Origin: Legionellales bacterium
Lineage (GTDB): Bacteria > Pseudomonadota > Gammaproteobacteria > Legionellales > Legionellaceae
DNA: 6,772 bases
Direction: 5' to 3'
NCBI GenBank assembly: GCA_003489505.1
Contig: DNMA01000153.1
Coordinates: 1 to 6,772 of the forward strand
A program made the translations under genes and the position numbers. The notes under the pieces are model-generated. The model searched no databases and was not told the origin of the DNA. It worked only from the letters and a program-made list of their open reading frames with translations. Shown here in pieces: positions 1-5,732 of the stretch (position 1 is its first letter; each line of letters opens with the position of its first letter).

Positions 1-14
1 GAAAAATGTGCACT

Positions 15-43
15 ATTGTACGCAAAAAAAACTATAAATAAAA
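15..43 (-). promoter_or_regulatory. possible promoter for a minus-strand gene beyond the window
   Basis: Read on the minus strand, downstream of the ffh stop codon, there is a TACAAT -10 hexamer (20 down to 15). A weak TTTTAT lies 17 bp upstream in the -35 position, and a run of eight T residues lies between the two. Just upstream is a small A/T-only hairpin (positions 37-52, 6-bp stem, 4-nt loop). In many Gammaproteobacteria rpsP (ribosomal protein S16) follows ffh on the same strand, so this could drive such a gene outside the window. That gene is not visible, and promoter-like AT-rich sequence is common by chance here. Bases 1-107 contain no coding region I can support. Confidence 0.25.
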
Positions 44-107
44 GAGTTTATTGCGTCTTTATTAAAACTTTGTCATTTTTGGTTAAAAATAAGAACAAAA
101 TTTCAAA

Positions 108-1475
108 TTACTTCCCTAAGTTTTTAAACTGTTGAAATCCTGGAACTTCTCCTAAACCGCGCATCATATTCTTTAGACCGCCTGGTTTTGACATTTTTTT
201 CAACATTTTTTGCATTTGTTCGTGTTGTTTTAATAAACGGTTAATATCTTGTATTTGTGTTCCCGAACCTTGAGCAATACGTTTTTTTCTAGAACCATTG
301 ATAATATTAGGAGCATGACGTTCTGAAACGGTCATAGAATTGATAATGGCTAATGTTCTCGCCATGGTTTTATCATTCACATTATTCATCATTTGTGGCG
401 TTGTATTGCTTAAGCCTGGAAGCTTATTCATCATCGATGCAATACCACCCATTTGGTTCATCTGTATCAGTTGGTTTTTAAAGTCTTCTAAATCAAAGCT
501 TTGACCTTTACTGATTTTTTTTACCAATTTATCACTGACTTCTTTGTCGGTTTGTTTTTCAACGTCTTCAATCAAACTTAAAAGGTCACCCATGCCCAGA
601 ATTCGAGAGGCAACACGTTCTGGATGGAAAACTTCAAAACCATTGATTTTCTCACCAGTACCCATAAATTTAATGGGTTTTCCAGTAATTTGACGAACCG
701 ATAAAGCAGCACCACCTCTAGCATCACCATCGGTTTTGGTGATAATAACACCTGTTAAATCTAGTGTTTCATTAAACGCTTTTGCAGTATGCGCAGCGTC
801 CTGACCCGTCATAGAGTCAACCACAAATAAGGTTTCAATGGGGTTGAGTTCTTTTTGCAAGTTTTTAATTTCTTGCATCATATCTTCATCCACGTGTAAA
901 CGACCCGCGGTATCAATAATTAAGATATCCATAAATTGCTTTTTGGCATAGCTATAAGCTTCTTTAGCAATTTTTAAGGGTTGATTACCTTCTGGTTGAA
1001 AATGAGTTAAGTCATTTTGTGTCGCCAGTTGATGTAACTGTTCAATAGCTGCAGGACGGTAAACGTCGGTACTGGTGAGCATGACTTTTTTATTATCTTG
1101 ACTCAAGATTTTGGCTAGTTTGCCTGCTGATGTTGTTTTACCAGAGCCTTGAAGACCGGCTAATAAAATGACCGCTGGAGGCTGAGTACTGAGATTAAGT
1201 TCTGCAGCTTCTTTTCCTAAAATCTCAATCAATTCATCATTAACGATTTTAATCAGCATTTGTTCGGGATTTAAATTTTTTAGAACATTATGTCCGAGCG
1301 CTTTACTTTTAATTTGGCTAATCAAAGTTTTAACGACTGGTAAGGCAACGTCAGCTTCAATCAATGCGGTTCTGACATCACGCAGGGCATTTTGAATATT
1401 TTGATCAGTTAAACGAGAACGACCTCTTAAATGGTTCCATGCTGACTGGATTTGATCGGTTAATTGTCCAAACAT
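108..1475 (-). CDS. ffh: signal recognition particle protein Ffh (SRP54 GTPase)
   Basis: Ffh binds the SRP RNA and the hydrophobic signal sequences of nascent membrane proteins. It delivers the ribosome to the receptor FtsY at the inner membrane in a GTP-dependent way. The 455-aa length is normal for the family. The N domain spans residues 1 to about 90. The G domain then carries all expected motifs: G1 GLQGSGKTT (107-115), DVYRPAA (137-143), DTAGR (188-192), TKTDGDARGG (246-255) and GTGEK (272-276). The methionine-rich M domain runs from about 300 to the end. It includes the RNA-binding helix around RKKRIAQGSG (396-405) and many Met residues in the signal-binding groove. The ATG start is supported by a GAGG Shine-Dalgarno 4 nt upstream (1483-1480). 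The gene diverges from corB across a 138-bp region. Its RNA partner gene lies about 4 kb away on the same strand. No clear terminator follows the stop codon. Family identity is certain. Confidence 0.98.
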   Translation of the reverse strand: MFGQLTDQIQSAWNHLRGRSRLTDQNIQNALRDVRTALIEADVALPVVKTLISQIKSKALGHNVLKNLNPEQMLIKIVNDELIEILGKEAAELNLSTQPPAVILLAGLQGSGKTTSAGKLAKILSQDNKKVMLTSTDVYRPAAIEQLHQLATQNDLTHFQPEGNQPLKIAKEAYSYAKKQFMDILIIDTAGRLHVDEDMMQEIKNLQKELNPIETLFVVDSMTGQDAAHTAKAFNETLDLTGVIITKTDGDARGGAALSVRQITGKPIKFMGTGEKINGFEVFHPERVASRILGMGDLLSLIEDVEKQTDKEVSDKLVKKISKGQSFDLEDFKNQLIQMNQMGGIASMMNKLPGLSNTTPQMMNNVNDKTMARTLAIINSMTVSERHAPNIINGSRKKRIAQGSGTQIQDINRLLKQHEQMQKMLKKMSKPGGLKNMMRGLGEVPGFQQFKNLGK

Positions 1476-1509
1476 AAGGCCTCAATAAAAAGTAAATATA
1501 ATAAAATGC

Positions 1510-1543
1510 TGTGATTTTAACATAAAACTGTTGTGATTTAACA
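1510..1543. repeat. two-copy direct repeat in the ffh/corB divergent promoter
   Basis: TGTGATTTTAACA (1510-1522) and TGTGATTTAACA (1532-1543) differ by a single T. They start 22 bp apart, about two helical turns, so both copies face the same side of the DNA. The first copy covers the candidate ffh -10 and the second covers the corB -35. This layout is what an operator for a shared regulator would look like. The second copy also forms a TGTG-N6-CACA dyad (1532-1545). No regulator can be named from the sequence. Confidence 0.5.
1514..1522 (-). promoter_or_regulatory. candidate extended -10 promoter of ffh
   Basis: On the minus strand the sequence reads TGTTAAAAT, an extended -10 element (TGn followed by TAAAAT, 5 of 6 to consensus). 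It lies about 40 nt upstream of the ffh ATG. The matching -35 region is poor (GTTAAA at 17-bp spacing), which is compatible with an extended -10 promoter. The element overlaps one copy of the direct repeat at 1510-1543. Inferred from sequence only. Confidence 0.4.
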
Positions 1544-1550
1544 CAGTTTT
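1524..1550. repeat. inverted repeat in the ffh/corB intergenic region
   Basis: AAAACTGT (1524-1531) and ACAGTTTT (1543-1550) are perfect 8-bp inverted arms around an 11-nt centre. The centre holds most of the second direct-repeat copy and part of the corB -35. It lies upstream of both divergent genes, so it is better read as a protein-binding dyad than as a transcription terminator. Confidence 0.45.
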
Positions 1551-1566
1551 CTTTCCTGTTTATGAT
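1538..1566 (+). promoter_or_regulatory. sigma70-type promoter of corB
   Basis: A TTAACA -35 (1538-1543, 5 of 6 to consensus) and a TATGAT -10 (1561-1566, 5 of 6) are separated by exactly 17 bp. This is the best-formed promoter in the window. Transcription would start near 1573, leaving a leader of roughly 40 nt before the preferred corB start. The -35 is embedded in the inverted and direct repeats described here, so a factor bound there would affect corB directly. Confidence 0.6.
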
Positions 1567-1603
1567 GGCAATGGTATTCTTAATAGAAGCATTGCACATT
1601 ATT

Positions 1604-1607
1604 GGAG
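1604..1607 (+). promoter_or_regulatory. Shine-Dalgarno site that decides the corB start
   Basis: GGAG lies 6 nt upstream of a TTG at 1614. It touches the in-frame ATG at 1608 with no spacer, and it lies downstream of the in-frame TTG at 1602. Of the three candidate starts, only 1614 has normal ribosome-binding geometry. Confidence 0.5.
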
Positions 1608-1613
1608 ATGGGA

Positions 1614-2879
1614 TTGAATATATCAGTTGGATTTTGGTTGTTTTTAGTGCTGATATTGATTATTTTTTCTGGATTTTTTGCAGCAACTGAAATTGGGATG
1701 ATGTCTTTAAATCGCTACAGATTAAGACATTTAGTCAAAGCTAAAAATCGAAAAGCTACTTTAGTGCAAGAACAGCTTAATCATCCTGAGCGTTTATTAA
1801 GCTCGGTCTTAATTGGTAATACCTTAGCCAATATTTTAGCGTCTATGGCCATGACTTTTGTGGGTCAAAAGCTTTACCGTGAAGCAGGCGTGGCGATTGC
1901 TGAAATTATCTTAACTATTTTAGTTCTGGTTTTTGCCGAAATGGCGCCTAAAACCTGGGCGGCTTTGTATCCTGAAAAAGTGTCTTTTGCCATGATTTAT
2001 CCGCTTCGATTTGCTCAATTACTTTTAAAACCCTTGAGCATTACCACGACTTACTTATCAAAAAGTTTTTTAAATTTAGTCGGTGTTTCAAGTGAACAAA
2101 CTCATTCTGAAAAATTATCTTTCGATGAATTAAAAGCAGTCATGCATGAAAGCGAAGGTTTATTGCCAAAAGAGCATCAATCTATGTTGGTTCGTTTGCT
2201 TGATCTTGAACAAGCGCAAGTTGAAGATGTGATGATTCCCAAAAATGAAATTCATGGGGTTGATATCACCCAGCCATGGCCTGAAATTCAAGAGCATTTT
2301 ATGCATGCACAACATACTCGAATTCCTTTATATGAAAATACGATAGATAAGCTCATTGCTGTGGTTCATGTTCGTAGTGTGATGCAATTGGTGCTCAATG
2401 ATCAACTTGATTTGGAGCATATTTTAAAACTGGCAGAAAAACCTGTTTATATTCCAGCCGGTACAGCCTTAACTGATCAAATCTTACAATTTCGTGAAAA
2501 AAGTCGTCGAAGCGGCTTTGTCGTCAATGAATATGGCGATTTATTGGGTTTGGTGACTTTAGAGGATATTTTAGAGGAAATTGTTGGTGACTTTACAACA
2601 GATGTTGCAGATATTTATCAAGATATTATTCAAAAAGAAAATGATGAGTATCTCATCGATGCCAGTATTTCATTGAAACAATTATCGAAAGCACTTGATT
2701 GGGATTTACCACAAATTGGTCCAAGAACATTAAGTGGCTTACTGATAGAACATTTGGGTTATATTCCTTCAGCGGATAGTTGTTTGATGTTACTGGGTGA
2801 GTATCAAGTAACGATTTTACGTGTCAGTCCTCAGATGATTAAAGCAGTACGAATGAAAAAAATTCATCCATCCCGTTAA
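1614..2879 (+). CDS. corB: CNNM/CorC (HlyC/CorC) family membrane protein, CorB-like
   Basis: Members of this family are inner-membrane proteins linked to Mg2+ (and Co2+) transport or resistance. The 421-aa product (numbered from the TTG at 1614) has the standard three parts. The N-terminal DUF21/CNNM membrane domain (to about 165) shows SGFFAATE (19-26), LIGNTLANIL (66-75) and AEMAPKT (108-114), with hydrophobic helices near 6-26, 62-85 and 95-112. A paired CBS domain (about 202-326), the nucleotide-sensing module, ends with GDLLGLVTLEDILEE. A C-terminal CorC/HlyC domain follows (about 343-416). E. coli YfjD/CorB has the same architecture and also sits near ffh. Start choice: TTG 1614 has a GGAG at 6-nt spacing; TTG 1602 or ATG 1608 would add 4 or 2 residues. 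The gene has its own promoter, diverges from ffh, and its stop codon overlaps that of convergent recR. The family is secure; the transported ion is inferred. Confidence 0.93.
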   Translation: MNISVGFWLFLVLILIIFSGFFAATEIGMMSLNRYRLRHLVKAKNRKATLVQEQLNHPERLLSSVLIGNTLANILASMAMTFVGQKLYREAGVAIAEIILTILVLVFAEMAPKTWAALYPEKVSFAMIYPLRFAQLLLKPLSITTTYLSKSFLNLVGVSSEQTHSEKLSFDELKAVMHESEGLLPKEHQSMLVRLLDLEQAQVEDVMIPKNEIHGVDITQPWPEIQEHFMHAQHTRIPLYENTIDKLIAVVHVRSVMQLVLNDQLDLEHILKLAEKPVYIPAGTALTDQILQFREKSRRSGFVVNEYGDLLGLVTLEDILEEIVGDFTTDVADIYQDIIQKENDEYLIDASISLKQLSKALDWDLPQIGPRTLSGLLIEHLGYIPSADSCLMLLGEYQVTILRVSPQMIKAVRMKKIHPSR

Positions 2880-3469
2880 TTATCCAGAGGATTTCGATGG
2901 CGAATTGCATTGGCAATGGTGAGTGGGTCTAAAAATTGTAATTCACTGCCCATGGGAATCCCTTGCGCCAGTTGTGTAATTTTAAACTGGGGATTTTTAA
3001 TCAATTGAGAGATACTGTGAATAGTTGCCTGCGTCTCAATCGATGGAGATAGCGCAATAATCAGTTCTTCTACAGGATATTTCTCTAAATACGACTGGAG
3101 TTTGTCTAAGCCGATATCCTGACCGCTTATTCCATCTAGAGGGGATATCTTCCCGGTTAAGACAAAATAATAACCTTTGAAGGTTTGGCTTTGCTCGATG
3201 GCAATGAGATCGGTAGGTTGTTCGATAATACAGAGTAATTTGCGATTTCGAGAAGTCTCTTGGCATATTTTACAAATCGCTTGTACCGAAAAATTATTAC
3301 ATTCTTGACATTGCTGCACAGATTGCATGGCTTCTGTTAGGTTTTTGGCAAGTGTTAAAGCTTGTTTGCGATGATTTTTTAGAAAATAATAAACCAAGCG
3401 CTGAGCAGTTTTGGGGCCTACGCCAGGTAAACAGCGTAGGCTCTCTGTAAGCTGGTCTATCACATCCAT
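2876..3469 (-). CDS. recR: recombination mediator protein RecR
   Basis: RecR works with RecO and RecF to load RecA on gapped DNA coated by SSB. The 197-aa length is normal. In order it shows a helix-hairpin-helix LPGVGPKTAQRL (14-25), a four-cysteine zinc finger C54-x2-C57-x8-C66-x2-C69, and a Toprim domain from about 79. The Toprim domain includes IIEQPTDLIAIE (81-92), GKISPLDGI (106-114) and a C-terminal QGIPMGSELQFLD stretch. One oddity stands out: the motif normally close to NPTVEGEAT reads SPSIETQAT (141-149), changing several highly conserved positions. The frame is intact, so this is not a frameshift. The ATG is 13 nt after the ybaB stop with only a weak ribosome-binding site, which fits co-transcription or translational coupling with ybaB. 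The stop overlaps that of corB on the other strand, leaving no room for a terminator between them. Confidence 0.96.
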   Translation of the reverse strand: MDVIDQLTESLRCLPGVGPKTAQRLVYYFLKNHRKQALTLAKNLTEAMQSVQQCQECNNFSVQAICKICQETSRNRKLLCIIEQPTDLIAIEQSQTFKGYYFVLTGKISPLDGISGQDIGLDKLQSYLEKYPVEELIIALSPSIETQATIHSISQLIKNPQFKITQLAQGIPMGSELQFLDPLTIANAIRHRNPLDN

Positions 3470-3482
3470 GTTAGAACCATTC

Positions 3483-3827
3483 TTACTTGCCTTCGTCCAT
3501 AAAGCCGCCGAGGTTATTCAAACCAGAGGTCAACTGAGCAATTTTTTCTTGGGAAATTTTTTCAACTTGCTTAACGGCATCATTGAAAGCAGCAGCAAGT
3601 AAATCTTCTAACATTTTTAATTCTTCGTCTTGTAATGCTGGATTGATTTTGACTTGAGTTACATCATGACGACCATTCATTTCAACACTGACCATACCAC
3701 CACCAGCTTTACCATGAACTCTTAAGCTTTCTAATTCAGTTTGAGTTTTTTTCAAACGATCTTGCATGCTTTCAGCTTCTTTTTTTAATTGTTCTGAAAA
3801 TTTACCTAAATCAAAATTATTATCCAT
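3483..3827 (-). CDS. ybaB: YbaB/EbfC family nucleoid-associated DNA-binding protein
   Basis: YbaB/EbfC proteins are small dimeric DNA-binding proteins that associate with the nucleoid. They are found almost everywhere between dnaX and recR, as here. The 114-aa product has the expected pattern: a charged N-terminal helix (about 10-37, rich in K, E and Q), the central beta-region with [18 protein letters not shown] (39-56), VKINPAL, and a long amphipathic C-terminal helix ending in [13 protein letters not shown] Shine-Dalgarno 5 nt before the ATG supports the start. The gap after dnaX is 59 bp, and a candidate promoter overlaps the dnaX 3' end, so ybaB-recR may be transcribed both with dnaX and on their own. 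The exact biological role in this organism cannot be read from sequence. Confidence 0.95.
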   Translation of the reverse strand: MDNNFDLGKFSEQLKKEAESMQDRLKKTQTELESLRVHGKAGGGMVSVEMNGRHDVTQVKINPALQDEELKMLEDLLAAAFNDAVKQVEKISQEKIAQLTSGLNNLGGFMDEGK

Positions 3828-3885
3828 TATAGCCTCACTTAAAATTAAAAAAGTTTAAAATATAAACATAGTTATAGTATAAGAC

Positions 3886-3913
3886 ATTATAATTCATTTG
3901 TTTGAAAAGTCAT
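3886..3913 (-). promoter_or_regulatory. candidate internal promoter for ybaB-recR
   Basis: On the minus strand, ATGACT (3913-3908; matches TTGACA at 4 positions) is followed after 16 bp by a perfect TATAAT (3891-3886). The -35 lies inside the dnaX coding sequence and the -10 overlaps the dnaX stop codon. Predicted transcription would begin near 3879, giving a leader of about 50 nt before ybaB. No terminator-like hairpin is seen between dnaX and ybaB, so read-through from dnaX is also likely. Confidence 0.45.
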
Positions 3914-5488
3914 TGAGTTTTCAAATATTTCTGCGTCACAATCGGAAATGACTTTTTGAACAAATTCATTACTTTGTACGGTTTGTTGAAGTTTAGAAAA
4001 ATGCTCTTGTTTTTGTTGTTTTTTAATTTGTGCAGGGGTTTGATGACTGGTCTGTGCTTTTGGAGTCTGAAACTTTATTTTTATTGCTTGTTGATAATAA
4101 TTGGAAAGCGCATTTTCTATACGTAGTAAGATATTAGGGGTAAATAAGGATTGATACGTTGTTTCAACTTCTAATAAGAGTAATTGTTCATTTCTCTCTA
4201 TCAGAGATGAATGGGAAAGTGCAGTTTTGCCAATCCCATCAATTTTTAATTGTTCAATGATATTAGACCAATTGTCATCAGGGTCTGCGGGACTGGGTGT
4301 CTGCGGCTCTTCAGCAGGTACTGGTTCTTCTGGCGCTGGAAAATCAGGCTCTTCAGTGGGCTCAGGAATCTGTTCTGGTTCAGGCTCATAATCTGGCGTA
4401 TTGGGTTGTTGGTGATTGAGCAATCCAAGAGCATGATAAATCCGAAGTAACAACATTTGAAAGCCGATATTTGGACTTGGATTCCAGTCAAATTCTTGGC
4501 AGGCTTTTTCCAATGCTTGATAGATAAGATGAATTTGATGAGAGGTAAAATTTTTGGCACAGTTTTGCAGAATTGCTGCAGATGTCTTATTGGGTACGAT
4601 TTGTAATAAAGCACATTGATGAAAATGATTTAATAAAAAATGTATAACACGAATGTGAGAAATTTGCTGTCGAGCAATGACTTCAGATATTTCAATAAGA
4701 CGGTTGGGCTGATGCTGGAGAAATGCTTCCATGATTTGTAAACTATAAGACTCAATACTGTGCCCGAGAAAATGTGCCAGCGAATCATATTGCAATCCAT
4801 TTGGAAATACTGAGACGAGTTGTTCGCTTAAGGTAATAGCATCTCGCATACTGCCGTTTGCATGACTTGCAATTAAACTTAAAACATTGGATTCAAAATT
4901 AAATTGTTCTTGTTCAAGGATGAATGCCACCTGGCTTTCAATCATGGTATGAGAGATAGGATTTAAATTGAATTGTAAACAACGAGATAAGATTGTTGCA
5001 GGTATTTTTTGCGGATCAGTCGTAGCAAGTAAAAACTTGACATGCTCAGGCGGTTCTTCTAAGGTTTTTAGCAAAGCATTAAAGCTATGCGTTGATAACA
5101 TATGCACTTCATCGATGAGGAAGATTTTAAATCTGCCCTGAGCAGGGGCATACTGGATATTTTCAATTAATTCTCGAGTGTCTTCAACTCGCGTACGTGA
5201 TGCACCATCTACTTCGATTAAATCAAAAAAACGCCCTTCATCGATGGCTAAGCAATTATCACAGCTTAAGCAGGGCTCGGCGCTAATACCTTGTTGGCAA
5301 TTTAATGCTTTGGCAAAAATGCGAGCAATGGTTGTTTTACCAACACCTCGAGTACCTGTAAAAAGATAAGCATGATGAAGTTTATCTTGCTGTAATGCGT
5401 TTTGAAGGGGATGAACAACATGATCTTGGCCAATTAAATCAGAAAAGGTTTTCGGACGCCATTTTCTTGCTAAAGGAATATATGTCAT
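3887..5488 (-). CDS. dnaX: DNA polymerase III subunit gamma/tau (DnaX)
   Basis: DnaX is the ATPase core of the clamp loader that places the beta clamp on DNA. Its tau form also ties the loader to the polymerase alpha subunit. The 533-aa product begins with an AAA+ module: Walker A GTRGVGKT (45-52), a zinc-binding set C64, C73, C76, C79, Walker B LIDEVHML (124-131) and the SRC arginine-finger motif (168-170). A collar domain follows (about 220-355), then a Pro/Glu-rich acidic linker (about 360-404). The final region starting at DNWSNIIEQL resembles the alpha-binding domain V of tau. It is clearly shorter than E. coli tau (643 aa), mainly between the collar and the last domain. The ATG has only a weak upstream AAGAA. 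The SRP RNA gene ends 27 bp upstream on the same strand with no terminator between them. I see no convincing frameshift site that would make a gamma form. Confidence 0.97.
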   Translation of the reverse strand: MTYIPLARKWRPKTFSDLIGQDHVVHPLQNALQQDKLHHAYLFTGTRGVGKTTIARIFAKALNCQQGISAEPCLSCDNCLAIDEGRFFDLIEVDGASRTRVEDTRELIENIQYAPAQGRFKIFLIDEVHMLSTHSFNALLKTLEEPPEHVKFLLATTDPQKIPATILSRCLQFNLNPISHTMIESQVAFILEQEQFNFESNVLSLIASHANGSMRDAITLSEQLVSVFPNGLQYDSLAHFLGHSIESYSLQIMEAFLQHQPNRLIEISEVIARQQISHIRVIHFLLNHFHQCALLQIVPNKTSAAILQNCAKNFTSHQIHLIYQALEKACQEFDWNPSPNIGFQMLLLRIYHALGLLNHQQPNTPDYEPEPEQIPEPTEEPDFPAPEEPVPAEEPQTPSPADPDDNWSNIIEQLKIDGIGKTALSHSSLIERNEQLLLLEVETTYQSLFTPNILLRIENALSNYYQQAIKIKFQTPKAQTSHQTPAQIKKQQKQEHFSKLQQTVQSNEFVQKVISDCDAEIFENSMTFQTNEL

Positions 5489-5515
5489 GATTGGTTCTTA
5501 ATTTTATAAGATGGC

Positions 5516-5625
5516 GGCAACTCTAAGAGCTTGAACTCGGCACACTAAATTAACGATGCCGCTGCTTCCTTCCGGACCTGACGGGGTTCACGCTCATTAG
5601 CTGCGAGGAAACCCAAAGAGTCACC
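5516..5625 (-). ncRNA. ffs: bacterial small signal recognition particle RNA (4.5S RNA)
   Basis: This is the RNA scaffold of the signal recognition particle, the partner of Ffh encoded in the same window. The minus strand contains the hallmark domain IV, GGTCCGGAAGGAAGCAGC (5578-5561), with the GGAA tetraloop and the asymmetric internal loop that bind the Ffh M domain. The conserved GTGTGCCG follows on the 3' side. The ends pair with each other: GGTGACTCT at the 5' side (5625-5617) with AGAGTTGCC at the 3' side (5524-5516), nine base pairs including two G-U. This fixes the ends to within a few bases, giving about 110 nt, close to the 114 nt of E. coli 4.5S RNA. There is no Alu domain. No intrinsic terminator separates it from dnaX, so a shared precursor cut by RNases is likely. 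The gene order ffs-dnaX-ybaB-recR occurs in other Gammaproteobacteria. Confidence 0.96.
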
Positions 5626-5637
5626 ATAGACCCAGCA

Positions 5638-5646
5638 ATAGTAACA
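5638..5646 (-). promoter_or_regulatory. candidate extended -10 promoter of the SRP RNA-dnaX unit
   Basis: The minus strand reads TGTTACTAT, a TGn extension plus TACTAT. It ends 12 nt before the predicted mature 5' end of the SRP RNA. A start 6-8 nt downstream would leave a short 5' leader to be trimmed. No good -35 is seen at normal spacing; a run of eight T residues fills part of the spacer. The form resembles the candidate ffh promoter TGTTAAAAT. Confidence 0.4.
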
Positions 5647-5683
5647 AAAAAAATCAGGTAATGCGAGTAGTTTAAGAAATAAA

Positions 5684-5714
5684 TTGGAAAAAAAACATAA
5701 ATTTATTGTATAAT
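5684..5714 (+). promoter_or_regulatory. candidate promoter of the DUF1460 gene
   Basis: A perfect TATAAT (5709-5714) is preceded by TTGGAA (5684-5689, 4 of 6 to the -35 consensus) at a rather long 19-bp spacing, with an eight-A tract between them. A start near 5721 would lie downstream of the in-frame TTG at 5706. This argues that translation begins at the ATG at 5733 or 5745 instead. Confidence 0.4.
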
Positions 5715-5732
5715 AATTACCCAATAAGACTG

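Noticed and set aside
37..52. Hairpin after ffh as a transcription terminator
   Set aside because: The 6-bp stem is made only of A-T pairs and the T-run on the minus strand is separated from it by several bases. Too weak to call.
1532..1545. CRP-type binding site (TGTGA half-site) in the ffh/corB region
   Set aside because: The spacing and second half (CACA after 6 bp from TGTG) do not fit the TGTGA-N6-TCACA consensus. It is kept only as an unassigned dyad.
1405..1599. 64-codon minus-strand frame across the ffh start
   Set aside because: It overlaps the ffh N-terminus and the divergent promoters in another frame, has no ribosome-binding site and shows no recognisable motif.
2904..2917. ATTGC/GCAAT hairpin in the 3' end of recR as a corB terminator
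   Set aside because: It has a five-pair stem and no following T-run, and it lies in conserved recR codons.
3036..3266. Open frames opposite or inside recR, ybaB and the DUF1460 gene
   Set aside because: They are shadows of well-identified genes in other frames and have no domain or start-site support.
4009..4028. A-rich run in dnaX (codons ATT AAA AAA CAA) as a programmed -1 frameshift site
   Set aside because: The heptamer in frame is T AAA AAA, not A AAA AAG. The -1 frame reaches a stop only about ten codons later, giving a product nearly as long as tau and not a gamma form.
4246..4614. 122-codon open frame on the minus strand inside dnaX
   Set aside because: It is an alternative frame of the dnaX collar and Pro/Glu linker region, with low-complexity composition and no family features.
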